Shown: positions 1-8,776, counted from the stretch's first letter. The stretch is 64,000 nt of DNA from Nitrospirota bacterium (GCA_040752355.1 JBFMHE010000001.1:186001-250000), one strand, 5' to 3'. Numbers and translations are program-made. The notes: generated by a model not told the origin, from the letters alone.

Positions 1-363
1 AGTGTGCCCGAGCATTTATGCAAGATCGGCAGTCGCATACAAAGGCTCTGGCAGAAGACAGCAAAGAAATACGGCCTGAAGATGAAATTGCACGGAATTC
101 CGCCCCTGAGTATCTTTGCCCTGGATTACGGTGAGCAATCGCCGGCGCTCCACACCCTGTTTACCCAGGAAATGGTGCAACGGGGATTTATCGCATCCAA
201 GGCGTTTTACGCAACGTACGCTCACAAAAGCAAGCACCTGTCGGCCTACGCGGCGGCCCTGGACGAGGTGTTCTCCGTACTCGCCGATGCCCTGAACAAA
301 GGCAGGATAGCTGAAGCGCTGCGGGGACCTGTGGCGCACAGCGGATTTAAACGATTAGCATAG
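1..363 (+). CDS. Class III aminotransferase (glutamate-1-semialdehyde aminotransferase-like), C-terminal part
   Basis: The reading frame is open from the first base of the window, so this is the 3' end of a longer gene. The roughly 120 residues visible resemble the C-terminus of PLP-dependent class III aminotransferases of the glutamate-1-semialdehyde mutase type (the LFTQEMVQRGF segment, then a helical AYAAALDEVFSVLADAL tail). The PLP lysine lies outside the window. Such enzymes occur in surface-glycan and flagellin-modification clusters, and the glycosyltransferases just downstream favour that role over tetrapyrrole synthesis. The substrate cannot be told from this fragment. Confidence 0.75.
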   Translation, partial: SVPEHLCKIGSRIQRLWQKTAKKYGLKMKLHGIPPLSIFALDYGEQSPALHTLFTQEMVQRGFIASKAFYATYAHKSKHLSAYAAALDEVFSVLADALNKGRIAEALRGPVAHSGFKRLA

Positions 364-420
364 CAAAGTTATGGCCGGTCTATGGTAGTATAGAGAGGCT
401 TTCAATCCCGAGGAGGATGA

Positions 421-990
421 ATGATGGAAAAAACAACTCCCTACGCGGCAAATTACAATTCCGCTCTTTCTTTTCTGAAGCTGGACCAGAAAGAGCCTGC
501 AATAGAGACATTGAAAAGGGCACTGTCCCAGGTGCCCGAAGCCGACAAGAGCGAAGACAATGCAACCTACTTGGGTATATTGGCGTCGCTCGCTTTCTTG
601 TCACTGGAAAAGCGTGAATCCCGACAAGCAGCGGCCTATGTGGACGAGGGTCTCACGGTGAAAAAGAACCACGCAGACCTGCTGTTTGTGAGGGCACTTT
701 TGCTTGTTGATGCGCAACGCTTCGATGAAGTGCTCGAGACAGCCGTTCATTATTTATTGGCGTTGCAAGAGAGTGATGCGCCTCGGTACGGCTATAGGTA
801 CACCCATCCCGGGGCTCTAAAAGAAGTGTATGATACGCTTATCCCCATGGCCTGCCGCTATGCTTTACAGTATGATCAGATTAAAGATATTGTAGACAAA
901 CTGTGGCATTCTACAAAGAGTGAATGGATAAAGAGAGCGCATGAAGCGATGGAGAAGGCCGGTGCCGCACGGAACTGCCAAACGAATTGA
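421..990 (+). CDS. TPR-like helical protein, function unknown
   Basis: This is a 189-residue soluble protein with no signal peptide or membrane segment. It looks like two or three degenerate tetratricopeptide-type helical pairs (ATYLGILASLAFLSLEK, AAAYVDEGLTVKKNHADLLFVRALLLVDAQR), so a protein-interaction role is likely. AGGAGG lies at 411-416. ATG is present at both 421 and 424, and the second has the better 7-base spacing, so the true start may be 424. The stop overlaps the ATG of the next gene (TGATG), which implies translational coupling. By context it probably assists glycan modification of flagellin. I do not recognise a specific family. Confidence 0.6.
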   Translation: MMEKTTPYAANYNSALSFLKLDQKEPAIETLKRALSQVPEADKSEDNATYLGILASLAFLSLEKRESRQAAAYVDEGLTVKKNHADLLFVRALLLVDAQRFDEVLETAVHYLLALQESDAPRYGYRYTHPGALKEVYDTLIPMACRYALQYDQIKDIVDKLWHSTKSEWIKRAHEAMEKAGAARNCQTN

Positions 991-2162
991 TGAAAAAAAT
1001 ATTTGTGCCTATAAGCGAACGGGACTATCTTTCCACAGACAGGAGGTTTTTTTATCTCCTTAAAAGATTGTCCGCTCACTTCATTATAGAGTTCGCCACA
1101 ATTTCGAAGGAAGTTTTCGATGATGTAAATAAGCGGATTCAGGGTGCTGCAAACATAAAAATAACCCTACTCGAGTCAAAAAATCTGCCCCTCACCCTTG
1201 ATTTCAGGACAAATCTCGTAAAGGCTTTTGTCCAATACACGTATGATATCGCTATCCCCCGGACAGATCTCAAACTGTGGAAGGTGGCGGCATTCGATGA
1301 TTTCTGGGGGCATGTTGCAACTACGTCTTTTGAGGAGTTCCCTCCCATTGATGCCGATGTTATCTTGCTCCCGCTTATGTCCTATGATGACACGCCTTGG
1401 GAAGACATGGATGTCTTTTATACGTCCGTAGCATTCAAGGCGAAAGAGGCCGGTATCAAAGTGATTGGCTTTCAGTTGTATCCTGTTTTTCAGGGGCTCA
1501 AATTGATGCCGCTTCTTATGGATGCACTCGTGGTCAGAAAAGAGTACGAGAGACAGTATTACATTGACAGAGGTATTGATCAAGAGAGAATTTATCTCTT
1601 GACAGAGAAGCGGGACATCTATTCTATTTCTCCTATTGACGATATGTATAAAAATCATATTTATAACGATCAAATAGACATCGGTCGGGATGAACTGGCA
1701 GTCGTCGTGTATAATCATACGCGATACCGGCCGCTTGTGAAGCAGATTATCGCAACGATCGGCAGTGCTCATTTCCCGATAGTGCTCTCGCTGATAAAGC
1801 GGGACTATCAAGTGAGAGATCTCAACGAATCTACCGTCATACAGGATTTTTATCTTGATGAGGCTCAGAGTGCAGGATGCCGATTCTATGTCGTCGATGC
1901 GGGCAGCACCGTTCCTATTGTGATGATATCCGACGTGATCTTGTCGCCGACGTATATCGCTCCCGTTGAATTTGCCGCACGGTACGGCAAAAGAGCGCTG
2001 GTCTATAATCCCTTTTATGATGCGTTCCCCGATGTGGAGGGAACTACATTCATCAATAATCCTCGGGATCTCCTGGCAGAGTTGAAAAAAGCTTACGACG
2101 AAAAAGCAAGAGCCGTCGAAATGTCGGATGTCATACATGCAGTTTTCGGGAAAACGTCATGA
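990..2162 (+). CDS. Putative glycosyltransferase-like protein of unknown family
   Basis: A protein of about 390 residues with an alternating strand/helix layout and no transmembrane segment. The second half (VVYNHTRYRPLVKQIIATIG, then RFYVVDAGSTVPIVMISDVILSPTY, EFAARYGKRALVYNPF) resembles the nucleotide-binding half of GT-B fold enzymes such as UDP-GlcNAc 2-epimerase or CDP-glycerol-type transferases. ATG at 990 overlaps the previous stop; a TTG at 987 is the alternative start. The stop overlaps the next ATG (ATGA at 2159), so the three genes are one operon. It sits directly before flagellin and is probably a flagellin glycosylation or sugar-nucleotide enzyme. Substrate and activity are not identifiable. 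Confidence 0.5.
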   Translation: MKKIFVPISERDYLSTDRRFFYLLKRLSAHFIIEFATISKEVFDDVNKRIQGAANIKITLLESKNLPLTLDFRTNLVKAFVQYTYDIAIPRTDLKLWKVAAFDDFWGHVATTSFEEFPPIDADVILLPLMSYDDTPWEDMDVFYTSVAFKAKEAGIKVIGFQLYPVFQGLKLMPLLMDALVVRKEYERQYYIDRGIDQERIYLLTEKRDIYSISPIDDMYKNHIYNDQIDIGRDELAVVVYNHTRYRPLVKQIIATIGSAHFPIVLSLIKRDYQVRDLNESTVIQDFYLDEAQSAGCRFYVVDAGSTVPIVMISDVILSPTYIAPVEFAARYGKRALVYNPFYDAFPDVEGTTFINNPRDLLAELKKAYDEKARAVEMSDVIHAVFGKTS

Positions 2163-4153
2163 CACTTAAAGGGAAACGGATTGCCTGCTTTATCGCGATG
2201 CCCCAGCATACCCGGTTCTTTCTGCCCATTCGAGAAAGGATAATAAAAGAGGGTGGAGAGCTGCTTTTTATTGTTCCCCTTGCGGAGTATCCTTTTGAGT
2301 TGGACCTCATCAGGAGGAAACTTCCCTTCAAGTACTACTCCGATTATATGAACGAGCGGGTGAGGGAGAGCGTGAAGGATGTCACCCTGAGACTCTTATC
2401 GGAGTGGACGAAGACCTGCTATAAATGGGATGGTTTCAGCCGGTGGCCGTTGTTCAAGCAGAGCTGGTTTTTCGAGCAGCTCGTAGAGGAATATTTCTGT
2501 ATGGAGCGCTTTATCGAGGTTGAGCGGCCTGACCTGTTTATAGCCAACCACGAGTGCTCGCGGTGGGGCAAGACTATAGGCCATCTTGCCTACAGGAGAG
2601 GTATCCCCTTCGTGACCTTTCAAGAGGGCGACTATCACACCGACCAGATGGCTTTTACCATTCATACGGAGTTCTCGACCGTTGACCTGCTCTGGGGCCA
2701 AAGGACCATAAACTTTCTGAGCAAATACAAAAACTCTTCCGATAAAATGATTCCTATCGGTAACACCCACATCGATGGAGCGGTGCATGAATACAGCACC
2801 CCTGACATGAGAGCAACCATCAGGAAAGAGCTGAATATTCCCTCCGCTAAAAAGGTCGTACTTTTCTTTCTCGATATTCTTTACGGCGGCATGGAGGATA
2901 AGGAGAACTGGCGTTCCATACTTAAGGGCCTTGAGGAAATGAGCGGCGAAGTGGCGTACGTCTTCAAGTGGCATCCGCTCGTCTACCAGCATGCCTTCGA
3001 AAATATCAAGAACATATTTAAGGAGCTTTGTCCCTCGGCACTCATCCTTTATACCTATGAGCCGTACAAGCTGCTGGCAATAGCCGACTATTGCGTTACC
3101 TTCGGCAAGACAACGCTGGCGGTCGAGGCGATTGCCTTCGGCAAACCGTTATTCTCCTTTCCCAATAGCAACGCAACTGATGATATGTATGTAGGCATGG
3201 GTGTTGCCCAGTCGGTCTTTCCCCCGGGGAATTGGTCTCCGCTCTTCGACACTGTCAAGAACGGAGTACCTCGGGACATCCTTGCTAACGTCAAACGATA
3301 CGTGGAAGAGTACTTCTACAAACTTGACGGGAAATCGGTCGAAAGGACAATCGACATAATGAACTTTGTTCTTGATGTGAAAATGCACCTTAAGGATGTC
3401 AGGCCGGTGGTGATGAGGGAAGCGGCAGTTGCAGGGCGGGTGAGCTTTGTTGTCCCTTCAGGCGACGACCCGGAAGCACTCCTCGCAACGCTTACCTCGC
3501 TGGCTCAAAACGTGAAGCATCCGGACTGGGAGGCGGTGATACCGGTAGGCTGTTGTTCCGAGATGAGGGAAGTCCTCGCCGGAGTTTCAGGCGATATGAC
3601 GATCGTCGATGTCGATGTTCCCGGTCTTGCACACGCCTACAACAAAGGCACCGGGGCTGCCTCGGGCGAGCATCTCGTTTTTATGCGGCCGGGGATCGTT
3701 TATTTTAATGATGCAGGGCTTGTTGAAGCGACAAAGGCCGGCATAGCCGGTGTCCCGCTCAAGAATGCCGATATGACGCCGTACTGCTTGGGCATCGGAT
3801 ACGACTTCAACTTCACTCCCTATAGGATCACCGAAGAAGGGAAACAGCCAGAGGCGGTCGGCGGCGGGCTTGTCGCAATGAGCCGGTCCTCCTTTGATCG
3901 ACTCTCCGGCTTCGATGAGGAGATTGCCAATCATCTGATCGAGCCCGACCTCTGCCTGAAGGCAAAGGATGCCGGCATTCCGGTCCACTACCTTCCGGAT
4001 TGCCTTGCCATCAACTATAAAGAAACTTTTTTCGGCAGCGACGTCTCGGACGACACCTGGCGGAACAGGGCCAGATTCTTTGCAAAGTGGGTGGGCAAAC
4101 TGCCCAAGGACGATGATTTCCTCAGCTTTGTCAGCAACTTGTTAAAGATTTAG
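2159..4153 (+). CDS. Two-domain glycosyltransferase (GT-B-like N-terminus, GT2-like C-terminus)
   Basis: This 664-residue protein has two parts. Residues 1 to about 415 resemble polysaccharide-modifying GT-B proteins of the CDP-glycerophosphotransferase or UDP-GlcNAc epimerase type (KRIACFIAMPQHTRFFLPI, FKWHPLVYQ, ADYCVTFGKTTLAVEAIAFGKP). Residues from about 425 resemble GT2 enzymes (VSFVVPSGDDPEALLATLTSL, AYNKGTGAASGEHLVF, GGGLVAMSRSSFDRLSGFDEEI, EPDLCLKAKDAGIPVHYLP). Where GT2 enzymes normally have DxD the sequence is MRPG, so the second domain may be inactive or use another mechanism. It is the last gene of the putative flagellin-modification operon. Confidence 0.65.
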   Translation: MTLKGKRIACFIAMPQHTRFFLPIRERIIKEGGELLFIVPLAEYPFELDLIRRKLPFKYYSDYMNERVRESVKDVTLRLLSEWTKTCYKWDGFSRWPLFKQSWFFEQLVEEYFCMERFIEVERPDLFIANHECSRWGKTIGHLAYRRGIPFVTFQEGDYHTDQMAFTIHTEFSTVDLLWGQRTINFLSKYKNSSDKMIPIGNTHIDGAVHEYSTPDMRATIRKELNIPSAKKVVLFFLDILYGGMEDKENWRSILKGLEEMSGEVAYVFKWHPLVYQHAFENIKNIFKELCPSALILYTYEPYKLLAIADYCVTFGKTTLAVEAIAFGKPLFSFPNSNATDDMYVGMGVAQSVFPPGNWSPLFDTVKNGVPRDILANVKRYVEEYFYKLDGKSVERTIDIMNFVLDVKMHLKDVRPVVMREAAVAGRVSFVVPSGDDPEALLATLTSLAQNVKHPDWEAVIPVGCCSEMREVLAGVSGDMTIVDVDVPGLAHAYNKGTGAASGEHLVFMRPGIVYFNDAGLVEATKAGIAGVPLKNADMTPYCLGIGYDFNFTPYRITEEGKQPEAVGGGLVAMSRSSFDRLSGFDEEIANHLIEPDLCLKAKDAGIPVHYLPDCLAINYKETFFGSDVSDDTWRNRARFFAKWVGKLPKDDDFLSFVSNLLKI

Positions 4154-4163
4154 CATCATTTTA

Positions 4164-4225
4164 GTGACGGTGGTCACATTTTCTTCACAAAGCTCCGGGG
4201 CTCAACCTCCCTGAGCTTTATTACT
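4164..4225 (+). terminator. Stem-loops ending the glycosyltransferase operon
   Basis: Two stem-loops lie between the glycosyltransferase stop and the flagellin promoter. One is GTGAC/GTCAC (4164-4168 with 4173-4177) followed by ATTTTCTTC. The other is AAAGCTC/GAGCTTT (4189-4195 with 4213-4219) with an inner GGGG/CCTCCC pairing, followed by ATTAC. Neither has a long T-run, so termination strength is uncertain. Their place just before a new promoter supports the call. Confidence 0.4.
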
Positions 4226-4273
4226 GCTTAAAAAACAATAGTATAACCGCCCCTGCCGTTCATGGAAAATGAT

Positions 4274-4300
4274 TAAAGTCCTCACCTTCCGCCCCGATAA
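4274..4300 (+). promoter_or_regulatory. Sigma-28 (FliA) promoter of flagellin
   Basis: TAAA at 4274-4277, exactly 15 bases, then CCCGATAA at 4293-4300. This matches the FliA consensus TAAA-N15-GCCGATAA at all but one base. Transcription should start near 4307, giving a leader of about 190 bases before the flagellin ATG. A fliA gene is present at 44080. Confidence 0.8.
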
Positions 4301-4341
4301 CAATCTCAGAGGCCGAAAGGGTCTTGAACAAAGAGTGGGTA

Positions 4342-4412
4342 AAAGGAGGTGATTTCGGCAGGAAGCCCACAGTTCCAGCTCCCTCAAGCTTCTACATAAG
4401 GGCAGGATGCCC
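4342..4412 (+). promoter_or_regulatory. Flagellin mRNA leader with orphan SD and two GGA hairpins (candidate CsrA target)
   Basis: AAAGGAGGTGAT at 4342-4353 is a 12-base perfect complement of the usual 16S rRNA 3' tail, but no ATG follows. Two small hairpins present GGA in their loops: GGC-AGGAA-GCC at 4357-4367 and GGGCA-GGA-TGCCC at 4400-4412. GGA in a hairpin loop is the known CsrA recognition signature, and CsrA with FliW controls flagellin translation in many bacteria. Regulation by CsrA here is inference; csrA and fliW are not in the window. Confidence 0.5.
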
Positions 4413-4443
4413 GAAAAAACAATAGTCAGTAAGCAGAGAGCAG

Positions 4444-4484
4444 TTACGCTATAACGCAGAACGCTCAACGCTGAACGCTAACAT
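4444..4484 (+). repeat. Partial copy of the intergenic ACGC(T/G)-type repeat
   Basis: Just before the flagellin SD (GGAGG near 4489) there is a run of short units such as CGCTATAACGCAGAACGCT followed by CAACGCTGAACGCTAAC. It resembles one arm of the larger opposed-arm elements at 9693, 11988, 34802 and 36769, without the opposite arm. Confidence 0.5.
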
Positions 4485-4498
4485 TCACGGAGGAAGAA

Positions 4499-6037
4499 AT
4501 GGCTCTTACCATTAACACCAACCTGTATGCCCTCAACACCCAGAGAAACCTGAGAAAATCCGAATCGCCTCTCGCTTCAGCAATGCAGAGATTGTCGTCG
4601 GGCTTGAGGATCAACTCATCCAAGGACGACGCGGCCGGTCTCGCTATTGCAACCAGAATGACCCGCCAGATCACCGGTCTGTCGGTCGCGATGAGAAACG
4701 CCAACGACGGCGTGTCCTTTGCTCAGACCGCTGAAGGCGCGATGGATGAAATGGTGACCGCGCTCCAGAGAGTGTATGAGCTGGCCAACCAGTCGGCGAG
4801 CTACAACACCTCGCTGGACAGAAGCTCGATGAACACGGAAGTCACGGAGCTCGTGTCCGAGCTGAACCGTATCGTTTCACAGACCAGATATAATGGTGAG
4901 CAGTTCCTGAACAAGTCGACCAGTATCGCCATCCAGGTCGGTATTGAAGTCAATGAGACGCTGACCATCGCCACGAGCAACGTTTCGCCTACTGCTTATG
5001 GCGTCCAGTCCTCACGGACCAACTTCGATGATACCACGACAAACCTGCAGAGTATAGCAAGTAGTGTAGCCGGTATCAGTTGGGCCAAGAGTAACGGTAT
5101 GGCTGCCGGCACTACTCTTGCTGGAGTGTCCCTCGGCGACCAGATCTCTTCCGATACTTTGGTCAACAATAGCAACGCGATGATCACCCGCATCAATCAG
5201 TACACGGCCCAGACGAATGTTACGGCCTTCTCATTCGGAAACACGTACGTTTCGACGGCAAATGTCGGCACCGTCGATACCGCTGCTGGCGGCGTTAATG
5301 TGCTTGCGGGCTATTTCAGCATCAACGGTATCGCCATTGGCTCAACAACCAACACTGCTTCAACCTCGGTTGGCTTGGCGAGCGCCGTTATAACGGCAAT
5401 CAATGCCAAGACTTCCCAGACCGGCGTTACCGCTGTGTTCCTGGGCACCGCCGATACCGGCGCTACCACCTACGGTATCGCCCTGGTCAATACGAACGGA
5501 GCAGAGATCAAAGTGTCAGTATCCACCGCCAACTCCGGCACCGCGAGCGCTGCAGCGGCATACTTCGGCACCGCCGGCGGTTCTATTGCAGCGGGGCAGA
5601 ATGGACAGATCATCTACAGCGCACCGTTGGGCGAGTCGTCCAAGGCCGTCTCCAGCGCCACCGCGGCGGCTGCATTCGGCATCTCGACCTCTCTGACAGC
5701 AATCGCTTTGAACAACTCGAAGTCGATCAACGATATCGGTATTACCACCGTTGGCGACTCGAACATCGCCATCCTCGCCGTAAAGCAGGGTCTCGAGACG
5801 ATCAACAGCGAAAAGGCAAAGCTCGGCGCCAAACTGAACAGGCTCGAGTCCACTATCAGAAACCTTGACAACGTGCGCGAGAACATCAGCGCTGCTAAGT
5901 CGAGGACCATGGACGCCGACTTCGCCGTGGAGACCGCGAACCTGACGAAGTCGCAGATCATGCAGCAGGCCGGTATCTCGATGCTGGCCCAGGCGAACAC
6001 GCTGCCGCAGCAGGTGCTCTCACTGCTCGGCAGGTAA
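4499..6037 (+). CDS. fliC: Flagellin
   Basis: This is the filament subunit, exported by the flagellar type III system and assembled under the FliD cap. Its 512 residues show the conserved N-terminal D0/D1 helices (MALTINTNLYALNTQRNL, LSSGLRINSSKDDAAGLAIA, residues 1 to about 165) and the C-terminal helices (NLDNVRENISAAKSRTMDADFA to LPQQVLSLLGR). The centre, about 165-410, is a variable Ala/Thr/Ser-rich surface region that includes a hook-IN-like stretch (GYFSINGIAIG). GGAGG precedes the ATG by 5-6 bases. It is transcribed from the sigma-28 promoter at 4274, and the upstream glycosyltransferases may modify it. Confidence 0.95.
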   Translation: MALTINTNLYALNTQRNLRKSESPLASAMQRLSSGLRINSSKDDAAGLAIATRMTRQITGLSVAMRNANDGVSFAQTAEGAMDEMVTALQRVYELANQSASYNTSLDRSSMNTEVTELVSELNRIVSQTRYNGEQFLNKSTSIAIQVGIEVNETLTIATSNVSPTAYGVQSSRTNFDDTTTNLQSIASSVAGISWAKSNGMAAGTTLAGVSLGDQISSDTLVNNSNAMITRINQYTAQTNVTAFSFGNTYVSTANVGTVDTAAGGVNVLAGYFSINGIAIGSTTNTASTSVGLASAVITAINAKTSQTGVTAVFLGTADTGATTYGIALVNTNGAEIKVSVSTANSGTASAAAAYFGTAGGSIAAGQNGQIIYSAPLGESSKAVSSATAAAAFGISTSLTAIALNNSKSINDIGITTVGDSNIAILAVKQGLETINSEKAKLGAKLNRLESTIRNLDNVRENISAAKSRTMDADFAVETANLTKSQIMQQAGISMLAQANTLPQQVLSLLGR

Positions 6038-6078
6038 TCCGGCAACAGCCATCGGCTGAGTAAGTAATAACAAGAGGA

Positions 6079-6106
6079 CCCTTCCTCCTCGAAAGAGGGG
6101 GAAGGG
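6079..6106 (+). terminator. 12-bp GAAA-tetraloop hairpin between fliC and flaG
   Basis: Bases 6079-6090 pair with 6095-6106 over 12 base pairs (one G-U) around a GAAA loop, ten bases before the flaG ATG. There is no T-run, so it is not a classical terminator. Its 3' arm (GAGGGGGAAGGG) is also the only SD-like sequence for flaG. It may stabilise the flagellin mRNA 3' end or limit flaG translation. Confidence 0.55.
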
Positions 6107-6115
6107 CTCAAAAAA

Positions 6116-6469
6116 ATGAATATAACGGCGATAAACATATCAGGTACGAAGGCTGTCAACAGTGCCGAGGATGTCTCGGCAGGTACTGCCCGGCAGACGA
6201 AAGAGAAGCCGAACCGGTCCTTGCTTATCGCTCCGGAAGCAAAGTCTTCGCAGGAGTCCGGTGAGCCGGAGAAGAAGGCCGAGGTTATCGAGCCGGTCAA
6301 AGCGGATATGCTCAAGGCCTTTTTTGCGGTCGATAGGGACGATAATGTGGTGATCCGGTTCGTCGATAGTGAAGGCAAGATCGTCAAGCAGTTTCCGCCG
6401 GAAGAGTATCTCGAGATGATGAAACAGCTCGAGGAGACTGTTGAGAGCCTTTTCAGCGTGAAGGTGTAG
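6116..6469 (+). CDS. flaG: FlaG family flagellar protein
   Basis: A 117-residue protein with a Lys/Glu-rich N-terminal half and the FlaG domain in the second half (LKAFFAVDRDDNVVIRFVD, then KIVKQFPPEEYLEMMKQLEE). FlaG is known to affect filament length and is usually encoded between flagellin and fliD, as here. The likely ribosome site lies inside the stem at 6079-6106. After the stop, AGCGCTCC at 6468-6475 can pair with GGAGCGCT at 6493-6500, but no T-run follows. Confidence 0.88.
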   Translation: MNITAINISGTKAVNSAEDVSAGTARQTKEKPNRSLLIAPEAKSSQESGEPEKKAEVIEPVKADMLKAFFAVDRDDNVVIRFVDSEGKIVKQFPPEEYLEMMKQLEETVESLFSVKV

Positions 6470-6625
6470 CGCTCCCGCGGCATTTGCAACCAGGAGCGCT
6501 CCAGCCCGAGCACTGACATAATGTTGGAATCGAACGGTTCCAGGCGGGAGAGGTACATTCCTGACCGGCTTGGAACATATCTATAGATTTATAAAAAACA
6601 GTGACTGCACTGGAGGAGGGTGGAT

Positions 6626-8392
6626 ATGGCAACGAGTCCCACGGGTGGATCAGGGCTTGATATAAACTCGATCGTCAGCCAGCTGATGCAGATCGAGCAG
6701 CGGCCGCTCCAGCGGCTGCAGCAGCGGCAGGCCGATTATCAAGCTAAGATAAGCGCCTATGCCACGCTGTTGAACGGCATCACTACCCTGAAGGGCGCTG
6801 TTTCCGCTCTGAAAGGGGCCTCTCTGGGGATGTCCGCCTCGCTCTCCGACTCCACCTATCTTACCGCCTCCGCTTCCAGCACCGCTGCGGCGGGGACCCA
6901 TACTGTCCAGGTAGGCGCTCTGGCGAGCGCTCAAAGCGTGTACTCGATCCGCTTCGGCTCATCGAGCGGCGCTGTTGCGGACCTCTCAACGGTGATGAGT
7001 CAGAAGTTGAAACTCCAGGTGGGGACCGGCACGGCGAAAGAGATAACCATAGACTCGACCAATAACACCCTTTCGGGAATCAGGGACGCCATCAACACCG
7101 CCAACGCCGGCGTTACGGCGGCTATTGTGAAGGAAACCGATAAATTCATTATAGAAGCGGGCAAGAACGACACTGTCCAATTCAGCGACGGGTCAGCAAG
7201 GACAGCGACTATTGCCGCAGGGACCTACACCGGTGCCGAGCTCGCCACGGCTCTGCAGACGGCCCTGAACGGGGCAGGCTCGACAAACACCTTTGCGGTG
7301 GACTACAATTCAACCTCACTGAACAAGTTCACCATCAAGAACGATGGGGGACCGGCTGCAGTGGATCTCCTCTGGTCCGACGCCGGGAGCACCGCACGCC
7401 AGATGCTGGGGTTCAATGTTCCTACCAGCACCGTCGCCGTCGGCGCGTCGGCTACTGCCGACAGCACGGCTGACGGAACCTATAAGCTTACCCTCGCCAG
7501 CTCGATGGGCGCCAGCAACAGGATTGTGCTGCAGGTCGATGAAGACAACGATGGCACATATACCGATGCGGGTGCAGAGGCGGACACCTTCGGGCTGTCG
7601 GCGCTCGCCTTTAACCCGACGTACGATGCCGAGGGCGCAACGAACGGCGGGATAAGAAACATGGAGCAGTCCGCCAAGGGAGTCGATGCGAAAGTAAAGG
7701 TCAACGGCATCGAGCTGTTCAGGGGAACCAACAGCATTAGTGACGTGATTGAAGGAATTACCCTGAATCTCGTAAAAGCGGACAGCAACTATCCCAACGG
7801 TACCGCTGCGACATTGACAGTCACCCAGGACACCGGTGCCCTATCGGTGAAAATCTCGTCGTTCATGGGCGCTTATAATCAGGCAATGACTGCCATAAAG
7901 GGCTTGAAGGGGACTACGGGCCAATTCGGCGTGCTGCGAGGTGATTCGATCCTGACCACTCTGGCAAGTACGATGAAGTCCATAACGACCACACGGTACG
8001 GCAATTACGAGACGAACAATACACTCACCTGGCTGGGCATTACCCACGACAAAACAGGGGTCCTGAGCTTTGATTCAGCCAAGTTGACCGCCGCCCTTAC
8101 GGCTGACCCGAGCAAGGTGACCGACATGCTCGATAAGATGGCGACCGCCTACGAGTCGACATTGAACGGCTATATCAACACGAGTATCCCGTCCGGGCAG
8201 GATGGCTACAAGACGCGGATGAAGAGTGTACAGCTCGATATGGAGAACATGACGAAGCGATTGGAGAAGACCGAGGCCGGCCTTCGGAAGAAATTCATCA
8301 ATCTCGATACGCTGCTCACGCAGCTCCAGGGAACCGGCAATTACGTAACGCAGCAGATGGACTGGTTAAAGAAGTCCTTTGGAGGGAAGTAA
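6626..8392 (+). CDS. fliD: Flagellar filament cap protein FliD
   Basis: This is the capping protein that folds flagellin at the filament tip. The N-terminus carries the FliD motif (GGSGLDINSIVSQLMQIEQRPLQRLQ) and the C-terminus the coiled-coil segment (MENMTKRLEKTEAGLRKKFINLDTLLTQLQGTGNYVTQQM). About 588 residues makes it longer than many FliD proteins; the extra length is a central module (nt about 7150-7450) that also occurs in the second hook protein at 32952. GGAGGAGGG ends at 6620, five bases before ATG 6626; a GTG at 6620 lies inside the SD and is less likely. No clear promoter is seen in 6470-6610. Confidence 0.93.
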   Translation: MATSPTGGSGLDINSIVSQLMQIEQRPLQRLQQRQADYQAKISAYATLLNGITTLKGAVSALKGASLGMSASLSDSTYLTASASSTAAAGTHTVQVGALASAQSVYSIRFGSSSGAVADLSTVMSQKLKLQVGTGTAKEITIDSTNNTLSGIRDAINTANAGVTAAIVKETDKFIIEAGKNDTVQFSDGSARTATIAAGTYTGAELATALQTALNGAGSTNTFAVDYNSTSLNKFTIKNDGGPAAVDLLWSDAGSTARQMLGFNVPTSTVAVGASATADSTADGTYKLTLASSMGASNRIVLQVDEDNDGTYTDAGAEADTFGLSALAFNPTYDAEGATNGGIRNMEQSAKGVDAKVKVNGIELFRGTNSISDVIEGITLNLVKADSNYPNGTAATLTVTQDTGALSVKISSFMGAYNQAMTAIKGLKGTTGQFGVLRGDSILTTLASTMKSITTTRYGNYETNNTLTWLGITHDKTGVLSFDSAKLTAALTADPSKVTDMLDKMATAYESTLNGYINTSIPSGQDGYKTRMKSVQLDMENMTKRLEKTEAGLRKKFINLDTLLTQLQGTGNYVTQQMDWLKKSFGGK

Positions 8393-8395
8393 GTA

Positions 8396-8776
8396 ATGAT
8401 CAACCCTGCCTACGCGCTCAATGCCTACAAGCAGACGCAGGTGGAGACGACGACCAATCCCATGGAGCTGATCGTCATGCTGTACGACGGCGCAATGGAG
8501 TCTCTCGACAAAGCCGCTGCCGCCATGATGATGAAGGAGCTCCCGGTCAAGATCAAGTATATCGATAAGGGGCTGGCGATCATCGAGGAGCTTCTCAATT
8601 CACTCAATGCTGAAGCGGGCGGTGAAATAGCGCTGCAGCTCGAAGACCTCTATTTTTACATGATTAAGGAAATAACGCTTGCGAACATAAGCAACGACCC
8701 TGAAAAAATCAGGCATATAATAGTTCTCCTCAAGGAATTGCGGGAAGCGTGGGTCCATATACGAAATACGCTGTAG
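8396..8776 (+). CDS. fliS: Flagellin export chaperone FliS
   Basis: A 126-residue, all-helical cytoplasmic protein with the FliS signature (YALNAYKQTQVETTTNPMEL, then LIVMLYDGAMESLDKAAAAM). FliS binds the flagellin C-terminus and prevents early polymerisation. It starts four bases after the fliD stop, with GGAGGG nine bases upstream inside the fliD end, so it is translated from the same message. The operon then ends at a strong terminator. Confidence 0.93.
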   Translation: MINPAYALNAYKQTQVETTTNPMELIVMLYDGAMESLDKAAAAMMMKELPVKIKYIDKGLAIIEELLNSLNAEAGGEIALQLEDLYFYMIKEITLANISNDPEKIRHIIVLLKELREAWVHIRNTL

